Positions 42,927 to 51,246 of a stretch of 64,000 nucleotides of DNA are shown here, piece by piece (position 1 is the first letter of the stretch; every line of letters starts with the position of its first letter). A program made the translations under genes and the position numbers. The stretch covers positions 248,001-312,000 of the forward strand of contig OZ253586.1 of the NCBI GenBank assembly GCA_965263155.1, in the 5' to 3' direction. Below the pieces are notes generated by a model. The model worked only from the letters and a program-made list of their open reading frames with translations. It had not been told where the DNA came from and did no database searches. Source of the stretch: JAAXIE01 sp965263155. GTDB lineage: Bacteria; Chloroflexota; Dehalococcoidia; Lucifugimonadales; JAAXIE01.

Positions 42927-44423
42927 CTAGTCGTCGCCTGCATGCGCTTGCGAGGGCTCTGGGGTGCGCCGGAAGAGGTTGCGGCTAGATGTTGCCGGCT
43001 GGAAGAGGGCTATCGCGGCCCCGAACAGCAGCACCAGAACCACCATCAGGCTCGCCACCCGGAAGCCCGACAGGAAATAAGGCTGGGCCGATACCCCCGA
43101 CAAGGCCTCTATGGAGGCGGGCAAGGCTAAGGCCAGTGCTCCCGCAGCCGCCGTGGCGCCTAAGGCATGCCCCAACTCGCGGGTAGTCTCCAGCATCCCC
43201 GACGCCACGCCACGGTGCTCCAGCGGCAGCGAGTTCATGATGGTGGCGTTGTTGACGGGATTGAACATGTTGGTCCCCACAGCGATGGGCAGCATGATCA
43301 ACGGCAACGTCCAGAAGGGCACATGAGGCGTCAGTAAGCCCACCATCAGGAACCCCCCAGCGATGAGAGCCATCGTCCCAGGGCGCAGTAAACGTGGCTT
43401 ATACCGGTCGAATACCCAGCCAGCCACCATGGGCATGAAGATGCCTAGGCACTGGCTTGGCACCAGCACCACCGTCACATAGAGGGGCGGCATGCCGAAC
43501 CCCTTTTCCACCAAGATGGGCACCAATGTCATGGTGGCCAGCATGGAGAAGTGATAGGTGACGTTGGAGGCCAAGGCCATGGAGAAGTGGGTCTGCCGGA
43601 AGTGCTTCATGTCGACAACGGGGTTGGTCACCCGCAGTTCCACTAGCACGAATACCACCAGCATCACAAGGAAGGCCCCGTGCATGGGCAGGTGGTAGGT
43701 AAGGCCGTCGCTGGTAACAAATGAGTCCTCGCCGCCGTGGAGATGGCTGCCTGACATGATCAGGACCATAGCCGTGGCAACCAGCAGCACTCCGCCCAAC
43801 CAATCTATTCTGCCTGTGGAACCCGCGGTGGGCGGAGGGGGTGCGTGGCGCAGCATGGGCAGGCAAGCCACCATGGCGAGCACGCCCAGAGGAAGGAAGC
43901 TGATGAAGATAAAGCGCCAACTCAGCAGTTGCAGGAAAAGCCCGAAGAGGGCCAGTCCCGTTAGCGTGCCGAACCTCGCTCCCATGATGGGGACAGCGAA
44001 AGCCCGCCCCCGCTCATCAGGCCCGAACGTGGCGGCCAGTATGGCGTTGGAGTTGCCTAGAATCATGGCCGACCCCAACCCCGCCACTCCCCGCCACATC
44101 ACCACCTGCCACAGGTCTTGCGACAGCGCAATCAGACCGGACCCGATAGTCGAGGCTAGGATGCCGAGGAAGAATACCCGGGCATGCCCGTAGAGGTCAC
44201 CCAGCCTAGCTGCCAAGAGGACGAACCCTCCCAGCACCAGCAGGTACATGACAACGACCCACGCAGCGTCGCTAATGCTGACCCCAAACACCTCGCTAAG
44301 GGTTGGTAGCGACAAAGCCACCGGCAAGCTGGAGAGCTGCACCAGCATGTAGGCAGAGGTCAGCGCCAGCAGCACCTCACGCCGCTCACGGGTGACGAGG
44401 AGTGGGCGGAATACCCTCAGCAT
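42927..44423 (-). CDS. MFS transporter (DHA2-type, 14 TM)
   Basis: A 498-residue major facilitator superfamily transporter with about 14 hydrophobic helices. LAARLGDLYGHARVFFLG matches the loop 2-3 signature, and RGVAGLGSAMILGNSNAILAA is motif-C-like. The C-terminal half carries MFNPVNNATIMNSLPLEHRGVASGMLETTRELGHALG, typical of DHA2 drug exporters. The substrate cannot be predicted. The start overlaps the end of the upstream remnant gene by 7 bases. No adjacent regulator is visible. Confidence 0.92.
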   Translation of the reverse strand: MLRVFRPLLVTRERREVLLALTSAYMLVQLSSLPVALSLPTLSEVFGVSISDAAWVVVMYLLVLGGFVLLAARLGDLYGHARVFFLGILASTIGSGLIALSQDLWQVVMWRGVAGLGSAMILGNSNAILAATFGPDERGRAFAVPIMGARFGTLTGLALFGLFLQLLSWRFIFISFLPLGVLAMVACLPMLRHAPPPPTAGSTGRIDWLGGVLLVATAMVLIMSGSHLHGGEDSFVTSDGLTYHLPMHGAFLVMLVVFVLVELRVTNPVVDMKHFRQTHFSMALASNVTYHFSMLATMTLVPILVEKGFGMPPLYVTVVLVPSQCLGIFMPMVAGWVFDRYKPRLLRPGTMALIAGGFLMVGLLTPHVPFWTLPLIMLPIAVGTNMFNPVNNATIMNSLPLEHRGVASGMLETTRELGHALGATAAAGALALALPASIEALSGVSAQPYFLSGFRVASLMVVLVLLFGAAIALFQPATSSRNLFRRTPEPSQAHAGDD

Positions 44424-44806
44424 CGCTTGGCCGAAAAGACCGTCATATGATCAGCTTCGCGCCCCTTGGGTCGCGCCTTACTGCCGTGGACCGAAGGCTC
44501 GGCGCACCCCTTGGCGGCTAGGGGGCGTTCCCCTTGGTAAATGTCCTCATCGAACTCCAGCAGGTCGGAGACGACGCCGCGGCCCAGCAGAGCGCGGTTG
44601 GGGTTGCAGTGGGCCAGATAGACGGGCTGCAGCTCCCTGTCCACCATGGGCGAGCGCCCTGGTGATGTGATCAACGCATCAGCATGGCGGCCTGGATGGT
44701 CAGCAAAGGTCTGGGTGTTCTCCGAACGTACCACGCAGGTGGGCAGCATACTCCGAAGAAGGCTGCCCAAGGCGTTGTTGGCGTTCGGCTCGGTCTGGTG
44801 TGGCAT
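44417..44806 (-). pseudogene. Truncated restriction-type gene remnant (N-terminal part)
   Basis: A 129-codon frame starting MPHQTEPNANNALGSLLRSMLP. The stretch VVRSENTQTFADHPGRHADALITSPGRSP looks like the beginning of a much longer family of restriction/methylase-like proteins, recalled only loosely. After about residue 55 the similarity seems to fade and the protein ends early, so I read it as a decayed remnant rather than a complete gene. The preceding small gene at 44811 ends 4 bases upstream, which suggests a former operon. This is a tentative call. Confidence 0.35.
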
Positions 44807-44810
44807 GGGT

Positions 44811-45074
44811 TTACACTGGCAGGGCGAACAACAATAGTTCGCTAGAGCGTCCGTCGGAAAACTTGACCAGATGAGGGAGCTGCTGGTGGTTCTTGGAGCG
44901 GTCTCGCAAAGAGTAGGTTCTATCGGGGTCATAGGGCCTTGCCTCGTGCATGTCCCTGGATATTGCTAGCCTCGGCACCGCCTTCATGTCGGTTAGTGTG
45001 CGACCTGCCTGTATCGTCCGAGCGGAGATTTCTGGCCTGGGTATGATGGAACCTTGGGTGGCTTCGGTAGGCAT
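44811..45074 (-). CDS. Hypothetical protein upstream of the restriction-type remnant
   Basis: An 87-residue soluble protein (MPTEATQGSIIPRPEISART, then DMKAVPRLAISRDMHEARPYDPDRTYSLRD). It has no transmembrane helix and no catalytic motif that I recognise. The regular amino-acid composition and tight spacing to the following remnant suggest a real or formerly real gene. It could be the first gene of the decayed accessory unit. Function unknown. Confidence 0.4.
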   Translation of the reverse strand: MPTEATQGSIIPRPEISARTIQAGRTLTDMKAVPRLAISRDMHEARPYDPDRTYSLRDRSKNHQQLPHLVKFSDGRSSELLLFALPV

Positions 45075-45524
45075 GAACGCCTCGCTTTTGGCCTATTCTT
45101 TCAGTCTCCGTTGGCAATCCTAGTCGAAGGCGATATTACTATCAACATTCAAGAGACCGCGGAACCTGTCAGTCCAGATACGGCGCTCAGGGTATTGGCC
45201 GAGCAGTTGGGGTTGGAGGTGGGGGGCGGTTCAGAGGGATTTTAGCAGCAAGAGGCTATTTTGATGCAAAGCTGGGGAAGGTTAGGATGGGGGTGAAAGG
45301 GCTGGATCGCAAGCTGGCATCTGATGTGCATGGCCCCTGGATACCTGCTTTCGGCATGACGGCGGTTATGCAAAGGTCTCCCTGCGCGGGAATGACGGGA
45401 ACTGCCGTTGGCTCGGTCGGAGTCTATTTTCATAGCAATGACGGCCGCGGCGGCAGCTCTGCCTTGAGCAGCTGCCACGGGACCACTCGGCGAGCTATTG
45501 TGCGCCGTTCGTGGGATTCGGACA
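45075..45524. other. Low-information region with degenerate repeats
   Basis: No complete gene is supported. An open frame on the plus strand near 45110-45245 (ending LAEQLGLEVGGGSEGF) could be a gene fragment. Palindrome-type units of the dispersed family appear at 45337-45362 (CCTGGATACCTGCTTTCGGC then ATGACGG) and 45381-45399 (CCTGCGCGGGAATGACGGG). Taken with the truncated neighbours, this looks like a decayed accessory locus. Confidence 0.4.
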
Positions 45525-45872
45525 CTACGCCCGTTCGGGGCCGGCGACTTTTTTGTAGATGACGTGGGAGCGGTTGCTGGTGTGGGGGCGGACGTGCTCT
45601 GCCCAGCGGCCGATTTCGGTGGCGGCGTTCCAAGCGTCGCTGGTGATCACGTCGGGGCTGTCGACCTCGTAGGCGGCGATGTAGACGGGCTGGTCTTCCA
45701 GCTTGGTGGTGTAGATGGTGGAGTCTACTTTGTAGCGGGTGACGCTGCGGACGCCGGGCACCTTGAGCAGCTCCGGGACGTGCTCGGTGTCGTAGACTTC
45801 GTTGAAGATGTCCTCGTGTTCGGCGTCGACGCTCATGCGTGCATAGAAGATGTAGCCACCCTGCTCTGCCAT
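45525..45872 (-). CDS. EthD/DUF4286-like dimeric alpha-beta barrel protein
   Basis: A 115-residue protein from the ATG at 45872 (MAEQGGYIFYARMSV). The pattern YARMSVDAEHEDIFNEVYDTEHVPELLKVPGVRSVTRYKV is the ferredoxin-like fold with WxxxHxP-type ligands seen in EthD and DUF4286 proteins. An upstream ATG at 45902 would add ten residues. It follows the amidohydrolase gene on the same strand, and such proteins often act beside catabolic enzymes. The exact function is unknown. Confidence 0.72.
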   Translation of the reverse strand: MAEQGGYIFYARMSVDAEHEDIFNEVYDTEHVPELLKVPGVRSVTRYKVDSTIYTTKLEDQPVYIAAYEVDSPDVITSDAWNAATEIGRWAEHVRPHTSNRSHVIYKKVAGPERA

Positions 45873-45917
45873 TTCATTCCCTCCCAGTTCAATGTCGTTC
45901 ATGTAGTTGGCGAGGGC

Positions 45918-46024
45918 CGTGGGTTCCCGCCTCCGCGGGAATGACGGTGGGGCGCTGGCTTCTCACCAAGACTTTTCGGCCAAGGAGTTTTCCTGGATTG
46001 CCGCCCCGGACCGGTATCCGGGGC
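45918..46024. repeat. Composite palindromic repeat, inverted relative to the 26.7 kb copy
   Basis: TTCCCGCctccGCGGGAA with ATGACGG (to 45947), and GCCCCGGA-ccggta-TCCGGGGC at 46003-46024. The same two hairpin units occur at 26744-26796. This copy lies between the EthD-like gene and the amidohydrolase gene. Confidence 0.7.
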
Positions 46025-46046
46025 AGGCCTTCGACACAATGACGGG

Positions 46047-47024
46047 TCAGTTGAGTTTCAGAAGTCTTTCGGCGTTGCCGTGATAGATCATTTCGCGCTC
46101 GGCTGCGGTGCAACGGAGTTGCTCCACCAAGTCGGACACGCCGATGTAGTTGGCGAAGGGGTGATCGGTGCCGTAGAGGATTCTCTCAGCGCTGGTGTGC
46201 TGGTAGCAGAACTCCAAGGCGTCGAGGCTGTGGGCCACTGTGTCCACGTATATCCGGTCCAAGTAATACTGGGCCGAGTTCTGCAGTGAATACTGACCCA
46301 GAGCCACACCGTTGTCCACGGCGCGCCCGCAGCGACCACGCAGGTAGGGCAGGATGCCGCCCACATGGGGAACGATGAGGTTGAGGTCGGGTTCTTGGTC
46401 GAAGAGGCCGCTGGCGATGAGGCGCATGGTGCCGAGGCTGGTGTCGTAGAGGAAGCCCATGCCGGGCACCAGTGGCGTGCCTGCCATGCCCACCATGTTC
46501 AGAGGGGCCGTGGGGTGCATGTTGAGGGGCACGCCCAACTGGGCGATACGCCGGTAGACCGGGATGAACTCGGGTGAGTCCAGCACCTTCTGGTTGGTGT
46601 TGGAGAAGAGCTGGAAGCCCTTGAAGCCCAGCTCGTTGACGCAGCGGTCCGCCTCGGCGATGGAGCGCTGGGGGTCCCCGAACCCGATGCTGCCACAGCC
46701 GATGAACTTGCCGGGGTACTGTTCGATGATGCCGGCGATGTAGTCGTTGATGCGGGAGGCCCAGTCGTCGGCTTCGTCGGGAGGCAGGAACTCGGGGCCG
46801 GGTATGCCGTGGGTCAGCAGGGAGACGTCGGTGCTCATGCGGTCCATGTCCCGCAGCTTGTCTTCTATGGTGTAGTAGAGGGGCTCAACGGGCAGGTCGA
46901 AGTTTGTAGTGCAGTGGACTATGTAGTTGGCGCCGTCTAAGGCGCCATTGGGCAGGTTGGAGCGGCCGACCATGTGCTTGATGAAGTCGAGGTGTATCAG
47001 GTGTGTGTGGACATCGATTCGCAC
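46047..47024 (-). CDS. Amidohydrolase family protein (ACMSD-like decarboxylase/hydrolase)
   Basis: A 325-residue member of the amidohydrolase-2 family, the group of aminocarboxymuconate-semialdehyde decarboxylase and related aromatic-acid decarboxylases. The N-terminal metal site is MRIDVHTHLIHLDF. Later come NMHPTAPL, LIVPHVGGILPYLRGR with a conserved histidine, and ILYGTDHPFAN with the last metal aspartate. It is 78 bases after the ThDP-enzyme gene on the same strand. The substrate is unknown. Confidence 0.9.
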   Translation of the reverse strand: MRIDVHTHLIHLDFIKHMVGRSNLPNGALDGANYIVHCTTNFDLPVEPLYYTIEDKLRDMDRMSTDVSLLTHGIPGPEFLPPDEADDWASRINDYIAGIIEQYPGKFIGCGSIGFGDPQRSIAEADRCVNELGFKGFQLFSNTNQKVLDSPEFIPVYRRIAQLGVPLNMHPTAPLNMVGMAGTPLVPGMGFLYDTSLGTMRLIASGLFDQEPDLNLIVPHVGGILPYLRGRCGRAVDNGVALGQYSLQNSAQYYLDRIYVDTVAHSLDALEFCYQHTSAERILYGTDHPFANYIGVSDLVEQLRCTAAEREMIYHGNAERLLKLN

Positions 47025-47102
47025 GTTGTTACTTCTCCTGTGACAGAGATTTTCGAGAGTCTTGGGCGCCCACGAGGGACGCCCCTACGTCTGGTGTATA
47101 CG

Positions 47103-48800
47103 CTAGCCGGAGACTGATTCCCTGACGTCGGACATACGGGCTACGGGGCCCATGGCCTCGATGTCGCTGACCATGTCCAGCACGGCGATACGGCCGGAGG
47201 CAAAGGCACGCTGCATGGCGGGGCCGATTTCGGAGGGACTCTCGACGCGTTCGGCGTAGCAGCCGATGGCCTCGGCCACCTTGGCTAGGTTGGTGTCTTG
47301 GAACATCATCAGGTCTTGAAAGGCGCGGCCGTAGGGCTGGCCGCCGTAGGCACGCTCAATGGGTCCCTTCTCCTGGTTCAGAGAGCGGTTGTCGTTGACC
47401 ACCACCACTGGGGCGATGCCATGGCGCAGGGCTGTCTCCAGCTCGGCGATGTGGTACCAGAAGCCGCCGTCGCCGGTGAAGCAGACCACGGGGCGGTTGG
47501 GGACGGCAGCCTTGGCCCCGATGCTGGCTGAGAGGCCCCAACCGAGGGAGCCGACGCAGCGTATGAAGTTCAGCCCTGGTTTTTCCAAGGGCATCAGGAC
47601 GCCGGACCAGATGCCGGCGTGCCCGGTGTCGGAGACCACCATGGCATCATCGGGGAGGTTTTCCGCGATCTCCTTGCAGAGGCGCTCTGGGCGCATGGGC
47701 GAGGCATCGGAGTTCACCATGGGGGCGTACTCCTCCCGCCAGCGCCCCACCCGGTCGCGAATCTCAGCCAACCGGTCTTCGCGTGGTGCGATGGGCTCCA
47801 AGACCTCGATGAGGCGTCGCACGCAGGCGCGGGCGTCGCCCATCAGGGCGACTTGGGCGGGATAGTTGCGGCCCAGTTCGGAGGGGTCTATGTCAATCTG
47901 GATGGTGGGCATGTCGGCGGAGGGTATGCGCCAGTCCCAAGTGGTCATGCCGCCGAGACGAGTGCCAATGGCGATGACGAGGTCGGCGTTGGCCACGGTC
48001 TGGTTGGCGCACCAAGCCGAGTAGCGCCCAGGGACACCCACGTTCAGGGGATGGCTGGCGGGCAAGGTAAGCTTGCCGTTGAGGGTGGTGGCCACGGGAA
48101 TAGTGAGCATCTCCGCGAGCTGCTGCACCTCGGCCCATGCCTCGGACGCGATGACCCCGCCACCGGCAATGATTACTGGTCGCTGGGCTTGGGAGATGGC
48201 GCGAGCGGCTTCCCGCACCCTGTCGCCCTCGGGCTCGGGCCGGAAGGCGGGAAATGTGGTGTGCAGCTCCTCCACGATCACTTCCAAGTCGGCCTCGGCG
48301 GAGCAGGCGTCGTCGGGTATGTCCAGATGCACCGGGCCCGGCGCGCCGGAGGTGGCGTCGCGGAAGGCTTGGCGCAGGGCGTCGGGCAAGCGGCTGACTT
48401 TGTCGATGAATACACTGGATTTGGTGACCGACTCGTACCAAGGCTCGTGGTCGTACTCTTGGTAGGCATGGCGGTAGCGGTGCTCGGCGGGAAGGGCCCC
48501 GGTCATGGCGATGACCGGCGAGTGTCCCATATAGGCATCGGCCAGACCGGCACCCAAGTTGGCGGTGCCGATGTTCTGGGCCATGCAGATGCCGACCCGC
48601 TTCGAGGCGCGGGCATAGCCGTCGGCCATGTAGGCAGCCGCCTTCTCGCCATGGGTCACCACGCGCCGGATGTCCATGTCCTCCATCTCGCGCATCACGC
48701 CGAAGAAGGCGGTGGGCACTTGGAAGACATGGGTCACACCATAGTCGCGCAACATCTCTGCGATGAACCGGTTCCCGGTCATTCTGGGCATGGGCAACAC
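47103..48800 (-). CDS. Thiamine diphosphate-binding enzyme (acetolactate synthase-like)
   Basis: A 565-residue ThDP-dependent enzyme with the three-domain layout of acetolactate synthase, benzoylformate decarboxylase and oxalyl-CoA decarboxylase. The activating glutamate is in VVTHGEKAAAYMADGYAR near residue 50. The middle domain has RPVIIAGGGVIASEAW. The cofactor motif GDGGFWYHIAELETALRHG ends with VVVNDN. No ilvN is adjacent, so branched-chain amino-acid synthesis is not implied. With the amidohydrolase and EthD-like genes downstream it could serve a 2-oxoacid or aromatic-acid catabolic step; this is inference. Confidence 0.9.
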   Translation of the reverse strand: MLPMPRMTGNRFIAEMLRDYGVTHVFQVPTAFFGVMREMEDMDIRRVVTHGEKAAAYMADGYARASKRVGICMAQNIGTANLGAGLADAYMGHSPVIAMTGALPAEHRYRHAYQEYDHEPWYESVTKSSVFIDKVSRLPDALRQAFRDATSGAPGPVHLDIPDDACSAEADLEVIVEELHTTFPAFRPEPEGDRVREAARAISQAQRPVIIAGGGVIASEAWAEVQQLAEMLTIPVATTLNGKLTLPASHPLNVGVPGRYSAWCANQTVANADLVIAIGTRLGGMTTWDWRIPSADMPTIQIDIDPSELGRNYPAQVALMGDARACVRRLIEVLEPIAPREDRLAEIRDRVGRWREEYAPMVNSDASPMRPERLCKEIAENLPDDAMVVSDTGHAGIWSGVLMPLEKPGLNFIRCVGSLGWGLSASIGAKAAVPNRPVVCFTGDGGFWYHIAELETALRHGIAPVVVVNDNRSLNQEKGPIERAYGGQPYGRAFQDLMMFQDTNLAKVAEAIGCYAERVESPSEIGPAMQRAFASGRIAVLDMVSDIEAMGPVARMSDVRESVSG

Positions 48801-48970
48801 CTCCGGGACGTTGTTAGTCTGCGAGCGTGTTCAGAGAACCAAAGGGGCCTACAGAAGGCGAATCAAGACACCCGCTTGATTGTAGAGATAGGAAGGGGGG
48901 TGTCAAGCGGCCCGGATAGGTACGTCCACCCCGCTAAGAGCCATTGGCAGACAGGACTCCTGAAACGATG

Positions 48971-49441
48971 TTACGACTCCGTATCCATCACTTCAACGCC
49001 GGGTTGTCGGTCATCTCTAAGATTCTTGGACCCGTATATGAACACGCCAGTCAGTCCCACCAGGTTAAGGCCTATGAGGGACACGCCAGCCCAGTCGTGA
49101 CCAGTAGCGATTAGATAGATCCCTCCACCGATGACCATTACTGAGAGAGCAAAGGCTGCGGCAATCCCCAAGTAAGCTCTTTTGGAGTCACCCGTGATTA
49201 TTACCTTTTCCATCTGTATACGATGCTCGCCCTGACGTTCGGCAATCTCCAGAATTCTGTTCGCTGCCCCTGGGACCACAATGTCGTACCCATGTAGCAT
49301 CGCTGGCGGTGGTAGGGGTCCCTTCCAGCTGGCAGAGGCCTCGAGCAGCACCTGGTGTTCCTTTGAACGCACATCACCCTGCATCTCAGTAGACTGATGT
49401 GGTGACTGCTCGTGATTTGCCGCTTCTTCGTTGGTCATCAA
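48971..49441 (-). CDS. DUF2335 membrane protein
   Basis: A 156-residue membrane protein. The soluble first half has GPLPPPAMLHGYDIVVPGAANRILEIAERQGEHRIQMEK, the DUF2335 signature. It ends in two transmembrane helices (about residues 93-117 and 121-140) with a short charged tail. The function of this family is unknown; members are often in mobile or accessory regions. It stands alone, and GC content dips here. Confidence 0.82.
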   Translation of the reverse strand: MMTNEEAANHEQSPHQSTEMQGDVRSKEHQVLLEASASWKGPLPPPAMLHGYDIVVPGAANRILEIAERQGEHRIQMEKVIITGDSKRAYLGIAAAFALSVMVIGGGIYLIATGHDWAGVSLIGLNLVGLTGVFIYGSKNLRDDRQPGVEVMDTES

Positions 49442-49471
49442 GTTAGCTTACGGATTAACGTTGCTCGGTCG

Positions 49472-49678
49472 TTATCTCTTTGGAACCACACAACCGATGG
49501 CATCGCGAATATCCTGACCCACTATTATCCAATCGGACCGGAGTGCTGCAGCGTCCGCCTCGGCTGCCGTCCGGAAGCGTGGATACCGGTTGAGAGTATT
49601 GCCCAAATCCAAGATCCGGGCCATACCTTCAATGAAGCCCCGCCTTGGGTGGCGAATGAAAAGCCTCCTCTTTACCAT
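49472..49678 (-). CDS. Small hypothetical protein
   Basis: A 68-residue protein: MARILDLGNTLNRYPRFRTAAEADAAALRSDWIIVGQDIRDAIG. A recurring pattern with 'EADA-AL-SDW--VGQDI-' is familiar from short uncharacterised accessory proteins, though I cannot name the family. The start at 49678 could instead be the internal ATG (MARILDLG) 18 codons further on. It lies 30 bases upstream of the DUF2335 gene on the same strand and could be its operon partner. Confidence 0.6.
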   Translation of the reverse strand: MVKRRLFIRHPRRGFIEGMARILDLGNTLNRYPRFRTAAEADAAALRSDWIIVGQDIRDAIGCVVPKR

Positions 49679-49780
49679 GGCTGTTCCCCTACTTCCCTTT
49701 GCATCATTTACGTGAGGAGGTATCGACTAGAGTCCAATCATACCAGACCAGCCTACACAGCCTCAACGAAGCGTCGCTTG

Positions 49781-50254
49781 TTACAGCGCTACGATTCTTC
49801 CACGCGCGTGACCATCGGCTAGCTCCAGCAGGCCGATGGAGAGGACTACATTGAAGCGGCGCTTGCCCGCGGCGCCTGGGTTGAAGAAGAGGACATCGCC
49901 CAGCTGACGCTGCAGGGCGATGTGGCTGTGGCCTGAGACTACGACCTGCATACCGGAATCGTGGTAGGGCTTGAACAGGCGGCTCTTGGCGTCCTTGGGC
50001 ACCTTCACTTGGTGGGTCAGGTGGATATGGAGGCCCTCCAATTCGAGGGTCACCTCCTCAGGGTGAAGCGACTCCGGGGGCTCTCGGTCGTTGTTGCCCC
50101 GCACGGCAGTGACCGGAGCGATGAGGCCCAACTGGCCGATGATGTCTCCCTTGCCTATATCTCCAGCATGCAGGATGTGGTCGACCCCCTGCAAGAGGGG
50201 GGCGACCCGTGGGTCCATATACCCATGAGTATCGGATACTACGCCCAGCAGCAC
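49781..50254 (-). CDS. YfcE/MJ0936-type metallophosphoesterase
   Basis: A 157-residue calcineurin-like phosphodiesterase. Metal ligands are visible in LGVVSDTHG (D and H), ILHAGDIGKGD, VRGNNDREP, HLTHQVKV and VVSGHSHIA, followed by LFFNPGAAGKRR. The GTG at 50254 is chosen because GGAGG is 6 bases upstream and the family starts right at this beta strand; an ATG at 50368 would add 38 residues of no family character. The likely role is 2',3'-cyclic or mononucleotide phosphodiesterase; the substrate is not proven. Confidence 0.9.
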   Translation of the reverse strand: MLLGVVSDTHGYMDPRVAPLLQGVDHILHAGDIGKGDIIGQLGLIAPVTAVRGNNDREPPESLHPEEVTLELEGLHIHLTHQVKVPKDAKSRLFKPYHDSGMQVVVSGHSHIALQRQLGDVLFFNPGAAGKRRFNVVLSIGLLELADGHARGRIVAL

Positions 50255-50483
50255 CGGAGGCCTCCAGAAAAGCCAATAGCTACATGATATTATACCGGGA
50301 AACCTGCTCCCTCCACCGGACAAATGCGATTGCCGACCTTCCCCAAGACCCTTGAGGGAATGTTCCATGAACGGCCGTGCGAAGGTTGCCTATGACTCCC
50401 GATGAGAAGATCCCTCAGCCCCATAGTCCCATTAGGCATGGTGTCAACTGAGACAGGCCATTGGCTTTGCACTCGTTGCCGCG

Positions 50484-51209
50484 GTGCTGACCACCGGCGG
50501 TGTCTTTCTGCTGGATGGCCTGCTGGTGTTGCCCGCCGCGCTCCTGTTCTGGATGGCGCTGTCCCAACTGCTGCCGGCGACGGCCTATCTTGTGCAACGG
50601 TCCGATGGTATGGGAGGGCGCCTGTTCCGAAAGAAGAGCAATGGAACGATTCCAGCCTTGTGGCTGCTGGCCTACCTGCCATTCGTCATCAGTCGCTACG
50701 TGAACGTGATGCTGGTACGGTGGGCAATTAGCGAGCCAGCCGCCACTGATCTGGGACACGGGGTCTTGGTCGGAGGGCGCATACTGCCTTGGGACCGGGC
50801 AACGCTGGCGGGACAAGGGGTGTCGGCGGTGTTGGACGTGTGCGCCGAAATCCCCCGCGACCCTAGAACATCAGCCGACGCGCCCAACTATCTGGCCGTG
50901 CCTGTATTGGACGCTTCCGGGCCAACGGTAGAGCAACTCTCTCAAGGAGTGGGCTGGGCACTGGAACGTCTGGAGAAGGGAGAAGTCGTGCTGGTGCAGT
51001 GCACCTTGGGCCATGGGCGCTCTGCGACATTCGCCGCTGGGCTGCTGCTAGCCACCGGCTTGGCCGACTCCGTCGACGACGCCGTCCGTCTGATGCGCTC
51101 CAAGCGCCACCATGTGGGATTGAACCACCCTCAACGGAGCAGCTTGGAGAAGGCACTGCAAACGGGAGCGCTACCCATGGCCTCCTCAGCCGCCGGTAAG
51201 GGACACTAG
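50484..51209 (+). CDS. Membrane-anchored dual-specificity phosphatase-like protein
   Basis: A protein of about 241 residues with hydrophobic N-terminal helices (residues 3-38 and about 57-75), then a cytoplasmic phosphatase domain beginning near DLGHGVLVGGRILPWD. The P-loop is VLVQCTLGHGRSAT, a Cx5R motif, but the histidine that usually precedes the cysteine is glutamine. The remaining AAGLLLATGLADSVDDAVRLMRSKR is typical. The start is uncertain: GTG at 50484 is the only usable start codon of the ATG/GTG type in this frame, while the open frame runs back to about 50436. No partner kinase is nearby. Confidence 0.78.
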   Translation: MLTTGGVFLLDGLLVLPAALLFWMALSQLLPATAYLVQRSDGMGGRLFRKKSNGTIPALWLLAYLPFVISRYVNVMLVRWAISEPAATDLGHGVLVGGRILPWDRATLAGQGVSAVLDVCAEIPRDPRTSADAPNYLAVPVLDASGPTVEQLSQGVGWALERLEKGEVVLVQCTLGHGRSATFAAGLLLATGLADSVDDAVRLMRSKRHHVGLNHPQRSSLEKALQTGALPMASSAAGKGH

Positions 51210-51246
51210 CTGTGGCGCACCTCTGCCAACAAGCAGCGCAGACCCG

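Noticed and set aside
47619..49100. 493-residue open frame on the plus strand
   Set aside because: It is antisense to the complete ThDP-enzyme gene (motifs intact on the minus strand) and its glycine-, histidine- and valine-rich composition is typical of a shadow frame.
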